64,000 nucleotides of DNA from Stercorarius parasiticus. Lineage: Eukaryota; Chordata; Aves; Charadriiformes; Stercorariidae. A program made the position numbers and the translations under genes. This document shows positions 51,876-64,000 of the stretch, piece by piece; position 1 is the stretch's first letter; each line of letters opens with the position of its first letter. The notes under the pieces are model-generated. The model searched no databases. It saw nothing but the letters and a program-made list of their open reading frames with translations, and was not told where the DNA came from. The stretch is from contig VWZL01002601.1 of assembly GCA_013396915.1 (NCBI GenBank), forward strand, positions 62,001-126,000. The letters are read 5' to 3'.

Positions 51876-53797
51876 TTAGGCTCCATTAGACTTCACAGTC
51901 AGTGTGAAGTTGCTGTAGTAAAAGAGAAATTGCAGAGCTCTTGTAGAAAGGCAGAATCTGTCTGAAATTCGCAAGTGTCAAAAGGTGGTCCTGGCTGCCA
52001 CAAAAGTTAGATGCATTGTACCAAATTCAGCGGAAGTCAAGAATAGTGTTCCGAGTAGGAGCTAGGAGAGAAAACATTTAAAGTAACCATTAATCTCTGA
52101 CACTGATTCTGTCTATAAGCTGGAGACGCAGACAAGGAGAGGGACAAAAAAAAGAGGGTGAAAGCATTTCATGAAGACTGGAAATTCCGTTGTGGAGTGA
52201 AGCTGCTCTATTGTTCATTTCTTGCTTTGAGTAGGGACTCTAGACGCCGCCTATCACAGACCCTCTCTTTGTGATTGTCTCAGTCCAACTAGGATTTATA
52301 GTTGCTCTTGAAGTATTTGTCTTCTGGCTTCAACCGAGAGAAAATATTCTCTGTGATTTAGGAGATCTGTGAACACAATTCATTCAATTCACGTAGCAGA
52401 AAAAGAAAAACCATGAAACATCACCTGCGATTAAATCAAACTGGTGACATTATGTTCTGCTCACAGACATTCTGCAACCAGAAAAAAAGCTAACATCTTC
52501 AAATAGGTTCTTTGCTGTACAAGCAACTTGGGCTTTATTTCACCACGACGTAAATCAATGTGCTAAAGGTAAAGCTACACATCAAAACCTTAAAGTCCAT
52601 ACCATTAAAGAAAAAACACAAAAAAACCCTGAACCCTCCCCCCAGACCAAACCAAACCCAAGAAGTAATGGTAAATGTACTCTTATTGGTGCCTGTAGAG
52701 GACTCCCACGTTTAATGATACTAGGTGGTGGTACAGATGGGTTTTTATCATGAGCATTCTCTAAGAATGATTATCTGTCTTCATTTTTTGCCTGATAGGG
52801 GTCCCCTTCCCTACAGATCGGTCCAGGAGCACAATGCACAGCTCCCCGGGATCAACTAGGGAACTTACTTTTCATTGTATTAGTTCCAGGTACGTTACTT
52901 TCTGAAAAAAAGGTGGAGATGTTTAATAAGATCAGTTACCCTTGAAGGTATTTTAAGATCATCTTTCTGTAGCTAATGAGCAAGTAGACAGGAATCGAAG
53001 GATGAAGCTAGTTATCCCAGTGCTGGTGAAAGCTACATAAAAATGACTGAATGTCTAACACTAAAAGTAACTACATTGTATAGAAGTAACAGAACATTCT
53101 CAAGAATTGGTATTAATGTTCATAGGAAGATGACTTGCCTATTTATTTGCTTATTTGACTTTAGTCAAATTTTACATGGCTGAAGCGGAATCACATCTGA
53201 CAAAATAATACAGCTTTAAATCACTGATTTCTACCTAACAAGCATCCTTAGCATTCCTAGCATATGGAACATAGGCACAGCATTTGTATAACACAGTATT
53301 TGTGATTAATGGGAACAAGGAAATTCACTATGTGGATGCTTTTCAGTAAAAAAGAAATGCAAAGCTTCCGTCCAAAACTGCTGTTTATATATGTTGGTAA
53401 ATACCCTACCCCAAATCATGAGACAATTTTTTCCAATATGTAGAACCAGTAGCTAACGTAAAGTCTTTGCCTGTTGGAGAAGATGCCTCCTCAGGTATTT
53501 GCTATGCTGTATTACACTTGGTAAATATTTTTATATTTGGTATCACTAATTTTGGAGGTTTAGAGCCATTGCAATAGTTTCTCATCATATCCATCATGTG
53601 AACTATGGAACTTGTGATGGAGATCATACCAAGGATGATGTTTGTATTTTATACCAACTTGAACATGGATTTAGGTTACTCACCTGCTTCAACTTCGCGT
53701 TTCTGGGTAAAATGCTCCTTTTGCTGTGCCCACTGATTTTTTTGAGATGCTTTTATTGCAGTGGATTAGCTGGTAAGTCTCTGTTTACTCAGCCCCT
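51876..53797. other. Non-coding DNA with an A/C-rich tract
   Basis: An A/C-rich low-complexity tract lies at about 52609-52661. Otherwise the segment is unremarkable AT-rich DNA without recognisable genes or repeats. Confidence 0.6.
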
Positions 53798-53814
53798 CTT
53801 CTTTGTATTAACAG

Positions 53815-54024
53815 TCCTGCCATCTACAAACCAGCTCACAAGAGATTGATGTCCGAGATGAACACTCCTGCACCGATAAACATCTCTGATAAAACCCTGA
53901 TATTCGCTGTGTGATCCTGGAGAACAGACAGGATGATCCATCAACAACCAGTCCCTCCCTGACCATTGAAGGGATGTTTCCCAGAAGATGGAGCTCTTTC
54001 CCCGAGACTGGTGGCGGAGACCTT
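53815..54024 (+). other. Candidate internal or non-coding exon (weak)
   Basis: A pyrimidine-rich stretch ending in attaacag (AG at 53813-53814) and a strong donor ctt/GTAAGT at 54025 bracket 210 bp that are clearly GC-richer than the surroundings. All three plus-strand frames contain stops, so it would not be an internal coding exon; it could belong to a non-coding RNA. On the minus strand two frames are open across nearly the whole segment (53789-54040 and 53808-54035), with no recognisable domain. A second acceptor-donor pair just upstream (AG at 53760-53761, GTAAGT at 53773) would delimit only 11 bases. Confidence 0.15.
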
Positions 54025-56145
54025 GTAAGTTCCATATCATATAAACTTTGAGAATTCTTACGGATGTCAGTGAATTATTCTTCTTAGCTGAGAGAAAGAA
54101 GAGAAAATGAACATGCTGACCATATATATTTTATTATAAAAGTCTTTTCTTTTTCCCCCTCAGTAAATGATACTTAACTATAATAATAGTACATGAAAGT
54201 AAATTCAGTAATTAAAGAGTACAGATGCCAAACTTTTTTTTTTTCCTTTGAAGCAGCATATGACTCCTTGTCAGACTTGGGTATATAAAGCTTTGCAATT
54301 TTCTTGAGTTTAACGCTTGATTAGAAAGTTGGTGATTTGTCTTATTGACAGCAGTCGCTCCCTTTTTGCTGGAAGCAAATCCATTAACTCCTCTGTGGGG
54401 TAGAAAGGGGTATTTATTTCTAGTGTGTTTTGGTTTCCACCTGTGCATGATAAGACTTGAGAGGGATTTTAAATTTCCACATTGAAAACCAAGTTAAAAA
54501 GTAATAAGCGTAGAAGATTGAAGGAAAAATATGGATGTTTATTCTTGCTAAAGTAAGGATGGTTTGTGGGAACCCACAAATCATGCAGAAGATGTCCCTT
54601 CTGTTGGGACTGGAGCAGCAGAGCCTTTCTGGTACCAGGTGCTGAAGGAAATAATAAGTACGTGAGAATTTGAATATACTTATAATGTCTTATGTGTATT
54701 TAATGTTTGATCTTCTTCGCTTAAAAGCAGTGTTAACCCTCTCCCTCCTTCCTTTCCCGGCTCACTCCAAATCTGGGTCAGGCTGTTGGTCCCTCTTAAG
54801 CCTGGACACGTTGAGGAGCCCTTACAGAAACTGCACAAAACTATTGTTGTTAATGACACCAAACAATTGTCAGTGTCTCAGTTTTCACTATTTGGGTGTT
54901 ATGAATGTTTTACTTCTCATTTTATTGCTGCAGATCAGATATTCATTTTTTACAGCTCGCCTGTGTGTCATCTTAACTGCAAAAAAGATTATGAAGAAGG
55001 GAAGTTTTATAAGCACTGACGTGGTTGTCATGACTACCTAAGCCTCTTTGCTGGTACCGTATGAGTCTTTCACTTTATCTCTCTAGCTTTTACACAAACA
55101 ACTTTTTTTTTTTTTTTTTGCATGAGTACTGAAGAAACAGGGCTCAAGAAGCATCTATAAGCCTAAATATGTTGGGGACGTGTGTGTGCAGCATCCAGGT
55201 GAGCTAATGCATGTGTTCTGTGCCTGGGACAGTGAGAGACGCAGGTCAAAGCTATTCTCTACTTTTGACTGAACTTGGCAAGATCTGAAGTCCTGGCAAT
55301 CAGGGTTGCAAATGACCAAGTGAAGCTGCTCTGCCTTAGCATGAGCTGCAGGTATTCTCCATGAAGCTGTCAGCATTATAAAGATTGAATTTTTTTTTTT
55401 TTTTGGTTCCTGCTCATTTTTCCTTTGCACTAATTGCAATATTTGCAAAGCCTCCCCATGTCTTCAGCATCTGATTTTCTCACAGGATGCAAAGCAGGTG
55501 GATCTGCCTTTCTCTTTGCCCAGCTAGATTGTCAGGCTCTCCTTCGGATGTTTCTCTCGCACTTGGTCATTGGAAGCGGGAGAGGTTGCAAGTTCCTGAG
55601 CAGCAAAATACCCCCTTGTCCTGAGGAAACCAATACTCCATTTATGGCAGTTTATAAGAGTCTTCCCACGGGCTCGTAAGGATGGGAGAGCTGGGACATG
55701 TGAATGTTCTTTGTGAGGCACTCAGAAAAGTGGAGTTGAGCCTCCAAAGCCGTTTTTTGGTTTTGTTTGGTTTTGTTTCTTTTTTCTTTAAGGGAAGAGT
55801 TTGCTAAGTGACAGACTCATGGATCATTTGCAAGGGAACGACCAAAAGTAGGAGTAGTGTGAGTCTAAATGTTAGCATATTCCTGATGCTTTACTTCAGG
55901 CAAGACGATGAACATAAACCTGATAGGTAATCAAAATGAGAACAAAGAAAAGTACTAAGTGTGAAAAAAGAAGAGATGTAACATGCTCTGGGCACAGGGT
56001 CTCCAAAACAACAAGGGTCAGTTTAAGATAAAGTTTTGTTGCTAGGAGACTGTAACCATGAAATATAGAAATGCTGATTAGTTAACATACTCGAGAGATG
56101 ATGAAAAAAAGACATCTCAGTGTCTGTGTTATGTCAAAAACATAA
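54025..56145. other. Non-coding DNA with long T runs
   Basis: T runs of about 17 and 16 bases lie at 55103-55119 and 55389-55404, and a T/G-rich patch lies at 55754-55790. The frame at 54670-55041 (123 codons, plus) is AT-rich and has no recognisable domain. Confidence 0.6.
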
Positions 56146-56490
56146 AACAACACGGTTATTTTGGAAAAGCTAAACACAACAATACCAATCCAAACAGCAG
56201 TAAATCCAACCCAAATGCAAATGGTCACAGGCTCTGATTTAAAGTTTGATTACAAGAATATAGCTGTAGTTAATCACTTAGATGACCCAGCAGTTAAATC
56301 ATTTGAGGAGGAGGGGGAAGAAGATGATAAAAGAGAGGTTAAATGTATGCAGCTGTGTCATTCTTTAAGCACTGAATCAACTAAAACCGGTTGGAGAGCT
56401 CAGGTGACAGGAGTTTATGCAACTTGTATGTCCACAGCTTTGTGCTTTCCTAAGGACCCAGAAACTTCCAAGAGACTAATTACAGTATAG
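56146..56490 (+). other. Open frame with acidic patch; unrecognised
   Basis: The frame runs from just after a TAA at 56143-56145 to a TAG and has no early ATG; the first in-frame start-like codon is TTG at 56161. It contains an acidic patch (FEEEGEEDDKRE, about residues 49-60 counted from that TTG) and two cysteine-containing stretches (KCMQLCHSL, YATCMSTALC). The segment is A-rich and the frame closes without a splice donor. It could be a relic of an old retroelement or pseudogene, but no family resemblance is clear enough to name. Confidence 0.12.
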
Positions 56491-57914
56491 AAAGCATTCT
56501 AAGTTCCAGGTGGGCGTCAAAGAGAAAAGTTTAGAAAGAAATCTGTAAGAGTTCAGAAATATCTGAAAGAAATCAAATTAAAGGAAATAAGGATAGAATT
56601 TCAGAAGATATAGATCTGGTCCTCAAGTTCTTTTAATGGTATCAGGAAAATAATAACTTGCAAAAAGGAAGCCTTCTGTTAAAAATCTTCTCTTTCACGT
56701 TGCTCTGGAAAGGCTGCCATGGTCAGAGAAAAATAAAATAGAATTGTCCACCATGATGAGGTAGGCTTGAATTCCTCATTGTCATTTTGTTCCTAACAAA
56801 GATGGCAAATACCTGTGTATAAGAAAACATCTGCAAAATGCTTCTGTAGCTGGTGGGGATACGAAGGAAATTTCAAGTAAAACCATTTTCATATGTTCAT
56901 CTGCTTTTAAATCAGATGTGGTGAGAATCTGGAGTTGTGAAAGCGCTTGCAACTCCTAAAAAATAGTAGACCCTTCAATAATGATAGTATAATAAAATCA
57001 ATAATTTATGCTAAACATACTTAAAAATTGCAAAATGTAATTTAATTATTTTGTCAGCAGGGAAATGGTGAAGAAATGAGTTGTGCTAGCTTAACTTAAT
57101 TTTTGTTTGTTCGCACAAGGTTTGTAATTACTTTAACTAAGCAAGTTATTTGTTTTCATTAGCAGTAATTGACCAGTAAACGTGATAGTAACATATTTTC
57201 TCTTGGAAAACTCTACTAGTAAGTCTCTGTAGTTAAGAGTTCTGAGCAAAAATACCACACAGAGCAGATCTCAGATGTATCATCCCTGAGCCTAGCTATG
57301 CTTAACATAATGCATCCATTACTAATTATAAACCTTCAAGTCCACGTAGATCCGTGTCTTAATGCTGTATGTTGCAGAGATCCAAGTGTTAGCTCAGAAA
57401 TGCGCTCCCCAAGCTGTGCTTAGACGTCTTTGTAACACCCCAGCAACTGGAGAAGGTTCATTTATGTAAGTCATGCTCTCAATTTGAATAAAAAAAAGTA
57501 GCATAGGTCATCCTGCTAGCAAATATCTTTCACCTGTGCCTCTTCAGTCAGCAAGTGCCTAGAGGAAGTATTTTGGCTGATAATACCATGGGTACGGGTA
57601 CTAAATGCCTAGAGACACAAGTATGTCCAGAGCAGAGACAGAGTCAGCTGCCATAGTGTCCTTTTAAAAAAAATAAATAATAAGTCTGGGGCTTTAATCT
57701 TTCTTTACACGTAGTTTTGAGAGCTGGCAGCTTCCGTAGTTCAGCAGCAAAGGCAGATGCTTAGCATAAGAGCTCAAATCCTCATCCCTGCTCAGGCACA
57801 GCGGGAGTAGCAGTCATCCCCCTGTCTCCACTACGGGTGTAATATACAGACACAGTCAGAAGTAGCACCCCTCAAATCCTGAGTGAGAGAAGGCAGTGTT
57901 ATCAAGGAAACGAA
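56491..57914. other. Non-coding DNA
   Basis: This is AT-rich sequence with no supported feature. A segment near 57736-57806 superficially resembles a tRNA but fails on structure. Confidence 0.6.
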
Positions 57915-58440
57915 TTGTTATTGGTATTTTTCATCTACTCTGTTTTTATTGTGACTTTGGTGGCTCTGCAAGAAACAGTCTGGATCTGGATCTCCGTTTT
58001 CTGCACCTGGGATAGCTGGAAATTGGAGTGTGTTACTCGAGATACCAAAGGGCTGCACACAGGGCGCTCCTTCTCAGACACTGCTGGTGGCTTTGCATCC
58101 AGCATTGTTATTCCCATTGTATGCTGGCACGCACAGAAGGAGTGTCAGACAAACGGTGTCTGTGAGCGGAAGACTTGATTCCTGCCCAAGCATGTTAGAG
58201 ATTAGGTCTCTCTGACTCTCCAAATTTTGTTTCCCGCAATTTTCAGTACTGGTGTGATTAGCTGCTTTTGCTGTTCTGTTGAGTGGTACCAGGTTAAAGA
58301 TGACCTGTCAGGCTTGGCTTCCTTGAAGAATCTATGTTAGAGGCTGGGTACTACCAGGAACTATTTGTTACTGGGGATTTGCCCATGTAAAAGACTGCTG
58401 ATACCTACCTCTTATTCAACTCCTGTAAATGCTCAATAAA
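57915..58440 (+). other. Open frame followed by polyadenylation-type signal (weak)
   Basis: A plus-strand frame of 87 codons ends with TGA at 58176-58178. Its start is hydrophobic (LLVFFIYSVFIVTLVAL) and its end is cysteine-containing (CWHAQKECQTNGVCERKT). A second frame over the same bases is open to about 58215. An AATAAA at 58435-58440 is followed by GC-richer DNA. Together these could mark the 3' end of a transcript, or an old LTR-like end, but no protein similarity supports a gene. Confidence 0.1.
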
Positions 58441-61400
58441 GCTGCCGTTTCACCTGCCTTGGAACATCATACTGCGTCCTCAGAGCCCCAGAGCAGTCAC
58501 TGGGATTGCTTTTACAACTGGGAAAATCTATCCTGTTGCAGAGTCAGTAGGGACTGCCCCAATCCTCTGTAGATCATGAGGAATTTAATTGGTTCTGGAG
58601 CTACTCAAAGCTGACAAATGCTTCAAAGTCATCAAACAATTTTAAAAACCAAGAATCCATAAGAATTTAAGTGGTTTTTTTTCATAGGCAGTTATCAAAC
58701 AGAACGCATCTTAGAGAACATGCTCTGGGTAGCTCACTCCCAAGTAGCTAGGTAGTGAGGAATGACACAAAAAGCAAACTGGGGAGACGTGCCGAAAGCA
58801 TCAAGGAGTCAGAGTTGGCTGTTTTCTTTACTCTCAATTCCATTGTTTTTTGCCATGAGGAGAGTACAGGAAAATAAACAAAATTAACACCCAGGAAGGG
58901 ACAATGACAACTGATTAGTGCATTGTGTTGCAGCAATATCTTCATTGCACTGATAGATGACAAGAATCTTGTAATGAGAGTTTTCAGGGAAACAGCATTG
59001 CTTGCAAACTCAGACATCAACGATCATTCACACGGTCAACAGATTAGTGTTGTTCATGGAGCAGCCAACTATCTGCAACAAATAAGTACATTTTCTCAGG
59101 ATAAAAAGGCAAGCTGAGGATTACAAGGACCCACACTCTTAATCTCTAGACAATCCTCATTTCAGGTTCCTTACCTCTTCTTAAAGTCTTGGAATAAATA
59201 ACATATTGATTTCCCTTAAAACTTAAGAATGTGTTCACTGTTAAAGTATTCACGCTGCTTATAAAAGAGTAGGGATTATTTTGCTTTTAAGCCTTCCTCT
59301 GTCAATGTGAAAAGATATCTATTCTGCCAAATTTGTCCATTATCTTAAAGATTTCAGACAGGAAATATATATATATATTTATACTTATTTGACCTGTTCT
59401 TACAGGGCTTACTTCTCAGCTACTAACTGGAAGGGAAAAGGTATTTGGAAACTGTTTGTTTATACCACTATGTGTCAATGCATATATGTAGATGTGGAGG
59501 AAAGCCCTTAATTTGAGGTCAGTACAGGGGTTTACTTGAGCTCTTTTCCCTGCCTAACCTGCGCTTGGAGCTGTCTTTTCTGCTAGTGATGCCTCTGAGA
59601 CCAAAGGATATATCTGTGTGTGAAGGCATATTGTATATAGTCTCTCTATATATATACATTATACTATTATGTAGTATGTGGTTTCTTGGTGCTGAACTCC
59701 CAACCTGTCCATAACATCTTGCTACATTTAGCTGGTTGGCACATAAACTCTCTTTTAATTGCTCTGTTTCGGCATCTGTGAAATATATTCTCAGGAGCTG
59801 ACCCCCAGCAAAATGTATCCTGAGAGAAGAAAACAGATATGGATTACCTGCTGGGGATGAACTGATCGAAAATACCTGCTTTACTGGAAGAGGTAACTGA
59901 AGCACTTGCTGCTTAGGCTTTGCTTGACTTCTGAGTTGTCTTTCTCTGAAAGCCATATTGTTGATGATCTGCCCCAAATCAGATTTACCTCATCGAGACC
60001 AAAATAGGATGCACTCAGTGGGGAAAAAAGTAAACATTGGAAGGCATCATTTTGTCTTGTAAGTGAGATACTTAGTCCTCAAATAGAGATAGGCATAATA
60101 CATGCTAATACCTTGCTAGTTCTGGCATTTTGATTTGCAAAACTTCTCCGTAGTTGGAACACTGCTGCCACATCTAGAGAGCAATTGTTGCTTGTAAGCT
60201 GCTTAAATATTAAATGGTTATTGATTTTTATCCTGGGGAACTCAATAGTTTAAGGCAACTGAAACCTCTGTCTAAAAGACTCAGTCCTTGATAAAACTGG
60301 AAGTGATAGAGCTTGAAGAAAGAATATTGTAGAACAGCTTTAGGGGGGGTGGGGGGAAAGGCATGGACATTACTGCAACCAAGGTGTTGCTTAATGCTAA
60401 GCAAAATAGCCTGAAATCATGGCTTGAGTTTGTCTGGAGTTCTTTTGGGACCAAATGCTGGTCTCACTGGCTGCAGCAGTAGAGGAATTTGCTTTTAGAG
60501 GATATTCGTGCTGAAAGAATTTGCTCTACAGGTAGGCACACTGGTGGATTTACGATGGATTTAGAAATAAGGTAGTTCCGAACTCGGAGACTGGAGATAA
60601 AGGCTGTTGTTCAGGTTGTCTCTCTCTCGGTGACTCTTGTACAAGCTACTAATAGTTTCCAGGAAAGGTTATTCAGTATTAAGTGCTTAGCCCTTGAAGA
60701 TCTTCAGAGAAGTAACCAAGGAAGTAAAGTATGTATTTCTACAAATACAGAGTATTATTCCATCCAGCCATGGTCCTTTCATCTGAAATGTATAACTTGT
60801 CAAGTGCATTTCACAAGTCAACTGATTTGTCACTTGTCTGTATGTACGGGGGTCAGAGTCCAACTCACATACTATTGTTTAAGGAATTTTCCTTTGTATT
60901 TTTCTCTGTGGAACATGCTTTTTTCCATAGCAGTATATCACAGACCAAAGTTTACATGTTGAAGAGAGAAGAGCAGTTTGCAAAGTGGATTTAAACTTCT
61001 TCAGAGTTTGAGAAGGTTCTGTTTTGAATTACTTTCTCTTCACTATCTATTGCAGGTTACAAAATCTATACTATATATTTTTCTTTTCCCACATGACTTC
61101 AATAGGGTCTGGGTTTGATATCGCTCTCCAGGCTATGTTTTTCCTTTATTTTAAAATTGTCAAATATTTTAAAACTAGCAAGCTCCTGATTAATAATTCA
61201 TTTGCTTCAGCAAACAGGTCTTGCTGGGTGGTAACCTTGAGCCAATTCTTACTAGTGTTCTTACAGGCGCAGGAAGCATTCTCCCTCTTTGGAGGCTGCT
61301 GTGACATCTCTTTAGACACTTATAAAATAAAGCTAAGTGAATTAGTATTGATTCCCGTACTAGGAATAACAGGAATGCAACCTAATCGCCTCTCCAAATC

Positions 61401-64000
61401 ACCAAGGCATTCCTGACTGAGGATGGAGAGTTAAAAATGTATGGAGAAAAGAGGAATCTTGTGTTGCTGCAGGTAGCGTATGTGGCCGGCACCTAGGCAG
61501 GCAGGCCTCGCTCCCAACCTGGTGAATAAGAAATATTTTTAATATTGTATATGTAGTTGGTAGATACAAAAAGTAGCTTTTCCCTCCATGTTGCATGGTT
61601 TCTTGAATTATGTTTCTTTGTTATATTGACAACAAAGATTAATTAATATTTCACAAGTTTCACTCAGAAGTTCAAACTCTTGTAGCATTTCTCCGCTGTT
61701 TTGTTAAGCATGTCTACTGATGCTCTCACTCTCTTGCAAAGTGTTTCTTCCCTTTCCCCATTCAGCTGAGCAGATCAGGGAATTAATTACTGTTATTATG
61801 GGCTAAAGGCACTTCAATGCAAATACAGTTGAAGAGAAAGGTATAAAATTGTCCAAATGTTCTGAGCAACTTCTTTTCCTACCTGAATGGTAATTCCCTC
61901 CCCTCAGCCTTAAATAGGCTAAATCCTGCTGGAAACAAATATTGAGATGCCAAAGCAGAACAGTATGTTATGCTGGACAATTTACAGACGTTATACTGTG
62001 CATACTGAAAATCCTCTTGCAAGGGCCTAAATACCCGGGCTGCTGTCAGATGTGTTGCTGACAGTAAAAAGGAAAATAAATAAGAAAGAGTACATTAGAG
62101 TAGGATTTTTCATTAAGGAATGCTGACCAGCTTTTCTTATAAACCTACTTTGTAGGCCGTATTTGATGAGCTACAGGAAACTATTCTTAAGTATACTTTT
62201 CCTGGTAAAGGTCACAGGAGTATTCAAAAACTGTCATGCAGGGATTTTGCTGTGCATCTAAGACCTAATCAAATTGCACCAAGGAAATGAAGTACTTAAA
62301 AAGCAGATGAAATTAGTTTTGGAAATGTTTAGCTTAAAATACTGATGTTTACACACAGAGCTGAATTTTGAGAGAGATTTGTTCTTCATTGAGCTTTTCT
62401 AAGCACGCTTCTTTCATACTTCATTGCCTCAGTTTTGCAAAAGGGAAGGCAGAATTGCATCTTCAGTGCAGGTCCAATCCAATATCACCTGCTGTCTCCA
62501 GCATTTATGGGTCAGGAGTCCCTCCAGCTAGGGGTGAGGCTGTGTGACGCACAGGGTGTACTTTCCATAGAACTGCCCCTTATGGGTGCCAGTTAAAATA
62601 ACAGGGGAGCCATACAGCTCACAGATTAGTGTCATTTACAGATTGACTATATCTCTTCCAAAAAAAAGCCCTCTATCAAATAGTCTTTTTAGTTACTGTT
62701 TGTGTGCAATGGGTAGAGGCAAAAACCTAGAATCAAATGTGTAAGAAATGTGTGACCAAGCAGTTCTTTTTCACTAAGCAGTTACAAAGGTAGCTTTTAT
62801 TCAGAAAATCCTTGCATATCTTGAAATGTAATACAGGAATCTGTGAAAACATTAAATTAAACTGATAAGAATACAATATACTTTTTCTCATCCGCAATTA
62901 GCTGTAATCGAACATCTGTTACGTTTTTCAGTGCGGCAGTCCCTGCCTGCTGTAGATGAGCCCCAAATGTTTGGCGCCTTTATTCCAGAGTGCTTCAAAA
63001 CACAAGTCAAATTTATTCAGTATTCTTTTTGTTGTTGCTGTTAATTTTGTGATGTCAGCAGACTCTATGGCAAATTACAATAAATGCAATGCTGGGTGAA
63101 TGAACTTTCATTAAAAAATATTGGAAAAAATCATGAAATAAAAACAGTGTTCAGTATATATCTTGCTGACATAGAAAATACATATCTAAAAATTAATTTA
63201 AACAAAGACTGGATTAAGAGATACCTTAACCTTGATATGTGAGCACCTTGCTGAGTGGGAAATGACTCATACTAGAGCATTCCTTTGTCAAACAAGCTAA
63301 GGCCTGGCTAGCAGTGGAAGTCAGCAAACCTATTCCTAGGGTGAGTGTATGTTGTGTAGCAAGAAGAGAGGCAGCTGGCTACTGGAAAAGTTTACCATGG
63401 GAATTCCATGGCTGTCATTTGAGATGGAGGCATTAATTTAACCATCTGTATGTGAAGTAGATGTAGGAATTCTGCCATCCCTCCAGTCTGAAATTTCACT
63501 GTGTACATGTCACGCATGCAGTTGCGCATAAAATAAGTTCTCATTTCTATTTTCTTTCTTCACTGTGATTATATGATGTGAAAGAAATTGGCTTTGGTCT
63601 TGAGGAGTAGGGTAAAATGTATTTTGCCATACATGAGCAGTGAAGTCCTTTGGGGCTTCTTTATTAAGCATGAGTTACTAATAGGTTGTCTCAGAGGTGA
63701 AAAAAGGAGATAACACCAGTTTGAAAGCTTCGAGTCTTGAAAAGACCCTTATCAGGCATTTTTCTCTTCAGCTTTTGTTCCATTCCTTTTCCTGTCACTC
63801 TGTCATTCATATTTGTTTAATACTCCTGAGCTGCAAATAATTTTTAAATTAAAATGTTCATATTATAGGATGAATACAGTTACTTATTTAATTGCTGCCA
63901 TTGCACAATAATAATCACCAACAGGAGCTGCAGCACTCTTTAACCAGTGAGGATCAGGAGAGATTCCCCTTACAGCAGAGAAATTATGAATATGAAGGTT
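58441..64000. other. Non-coding DNA to the window end
   Basis: No gene is recognised. Simple sequence includes a TA repeat at about 59366-59378, a TA-rich patch at about 59634-59660 and adjacent G7 and G6 runs at 60343-60356. The 152-codon minus-strand frame at 59519-59977 and the frames at 60630-61416 are unrecognised and AT-rich, with overlapping frames at 60630-60994. Confidence 0.6.

Noticed and set aside
57736..57806. tRNA-like segment (cgtagttcagcagc ... agctcaaatcc)
   Set aside because: It has A-box- and T-loop-like words, but no acceptor stem, and the central part folds as the palindrome atgcttagcat, leaving no anticodon loop.
59519..59977. 152-codon minus-strand frame as a gene
   Set aside because: It has no recognisable domain, runs through TA-repeat sequence, and has no supporting splice or promoter signals.

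Overview
This window looks like vertebrate nuclear DNA, most probably from a bird. The main evidence is a set of CR1 non-LTR retrotransposon fragments that are truncated at the 5' end and carry the CR1 3' terminus, the dominant interspersed repeat of avian (and some reptilian) genomes. No Alu, L1 or other mammalian-type repeat was seen. The sequence is AT-rich (about 60 percent by eye), with short microsatellites and many A or T runs. The species and the chromosomal locus cannot be told from the sequence alone.

I found no protein-coding gene that I can name. There is no tRNA or rRNA gene, CRISPR array, operon or prokaryotic signal. Open frames are short, mostly begin at non-ATG codons, lack recognisable domains and often overlap on both strands, as expected by chance in 64 kb of AT-rich intergenic or intronic DNA. 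The window is best read as a gene desert or the inside of a very long intron.

Layout. 1-6847: unique non-coding DNA. 6848-7025: CR1 fragment (+). 7506-8051: longest open frame, unrecognised. 9742-9802: CR1 3' tail (+). 12987-13330: TATA-like motif, GATA/E-box cluster and splice-donor-like site. 22799-23276: best CR1 copy (-), with an uninterrupted 3' portion of the reverse-transcriptase ORF; a single undetermined base (N) lies just beyond its 5' edge. 29374-29547 and 34654-34866: two direct copies of an unidentified AT-rich repeat, 5.3 kb apart. 31230-31376: CR1 (+). 35463-35514: homeodomain-type TAAT cluster. 36940-37068: palindrome, pyrimidine tract and GC palindrome. 38092-38266: strand-biased G/T-rich tract. 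39353-39500: G-quadruplex-capable run, GC box and TATA-like motif. 44970-45033: decayed CR1 (+). 51523-51875, 53815-54024, 56146-56490 and 57915-58440: weak exon or ORF candidates. 58500-64000: unique non-coding DNA.

No new biological system is demonstrated. The observations most worth checking are the unidentified two-copy repeat, the two promoter- or enhancer-like clusters (about 13.1 kb and 39.4 kb), and the possible terminal exon near 51.6 kb. All of these need alignments, RNA or chromatin data to confirm.
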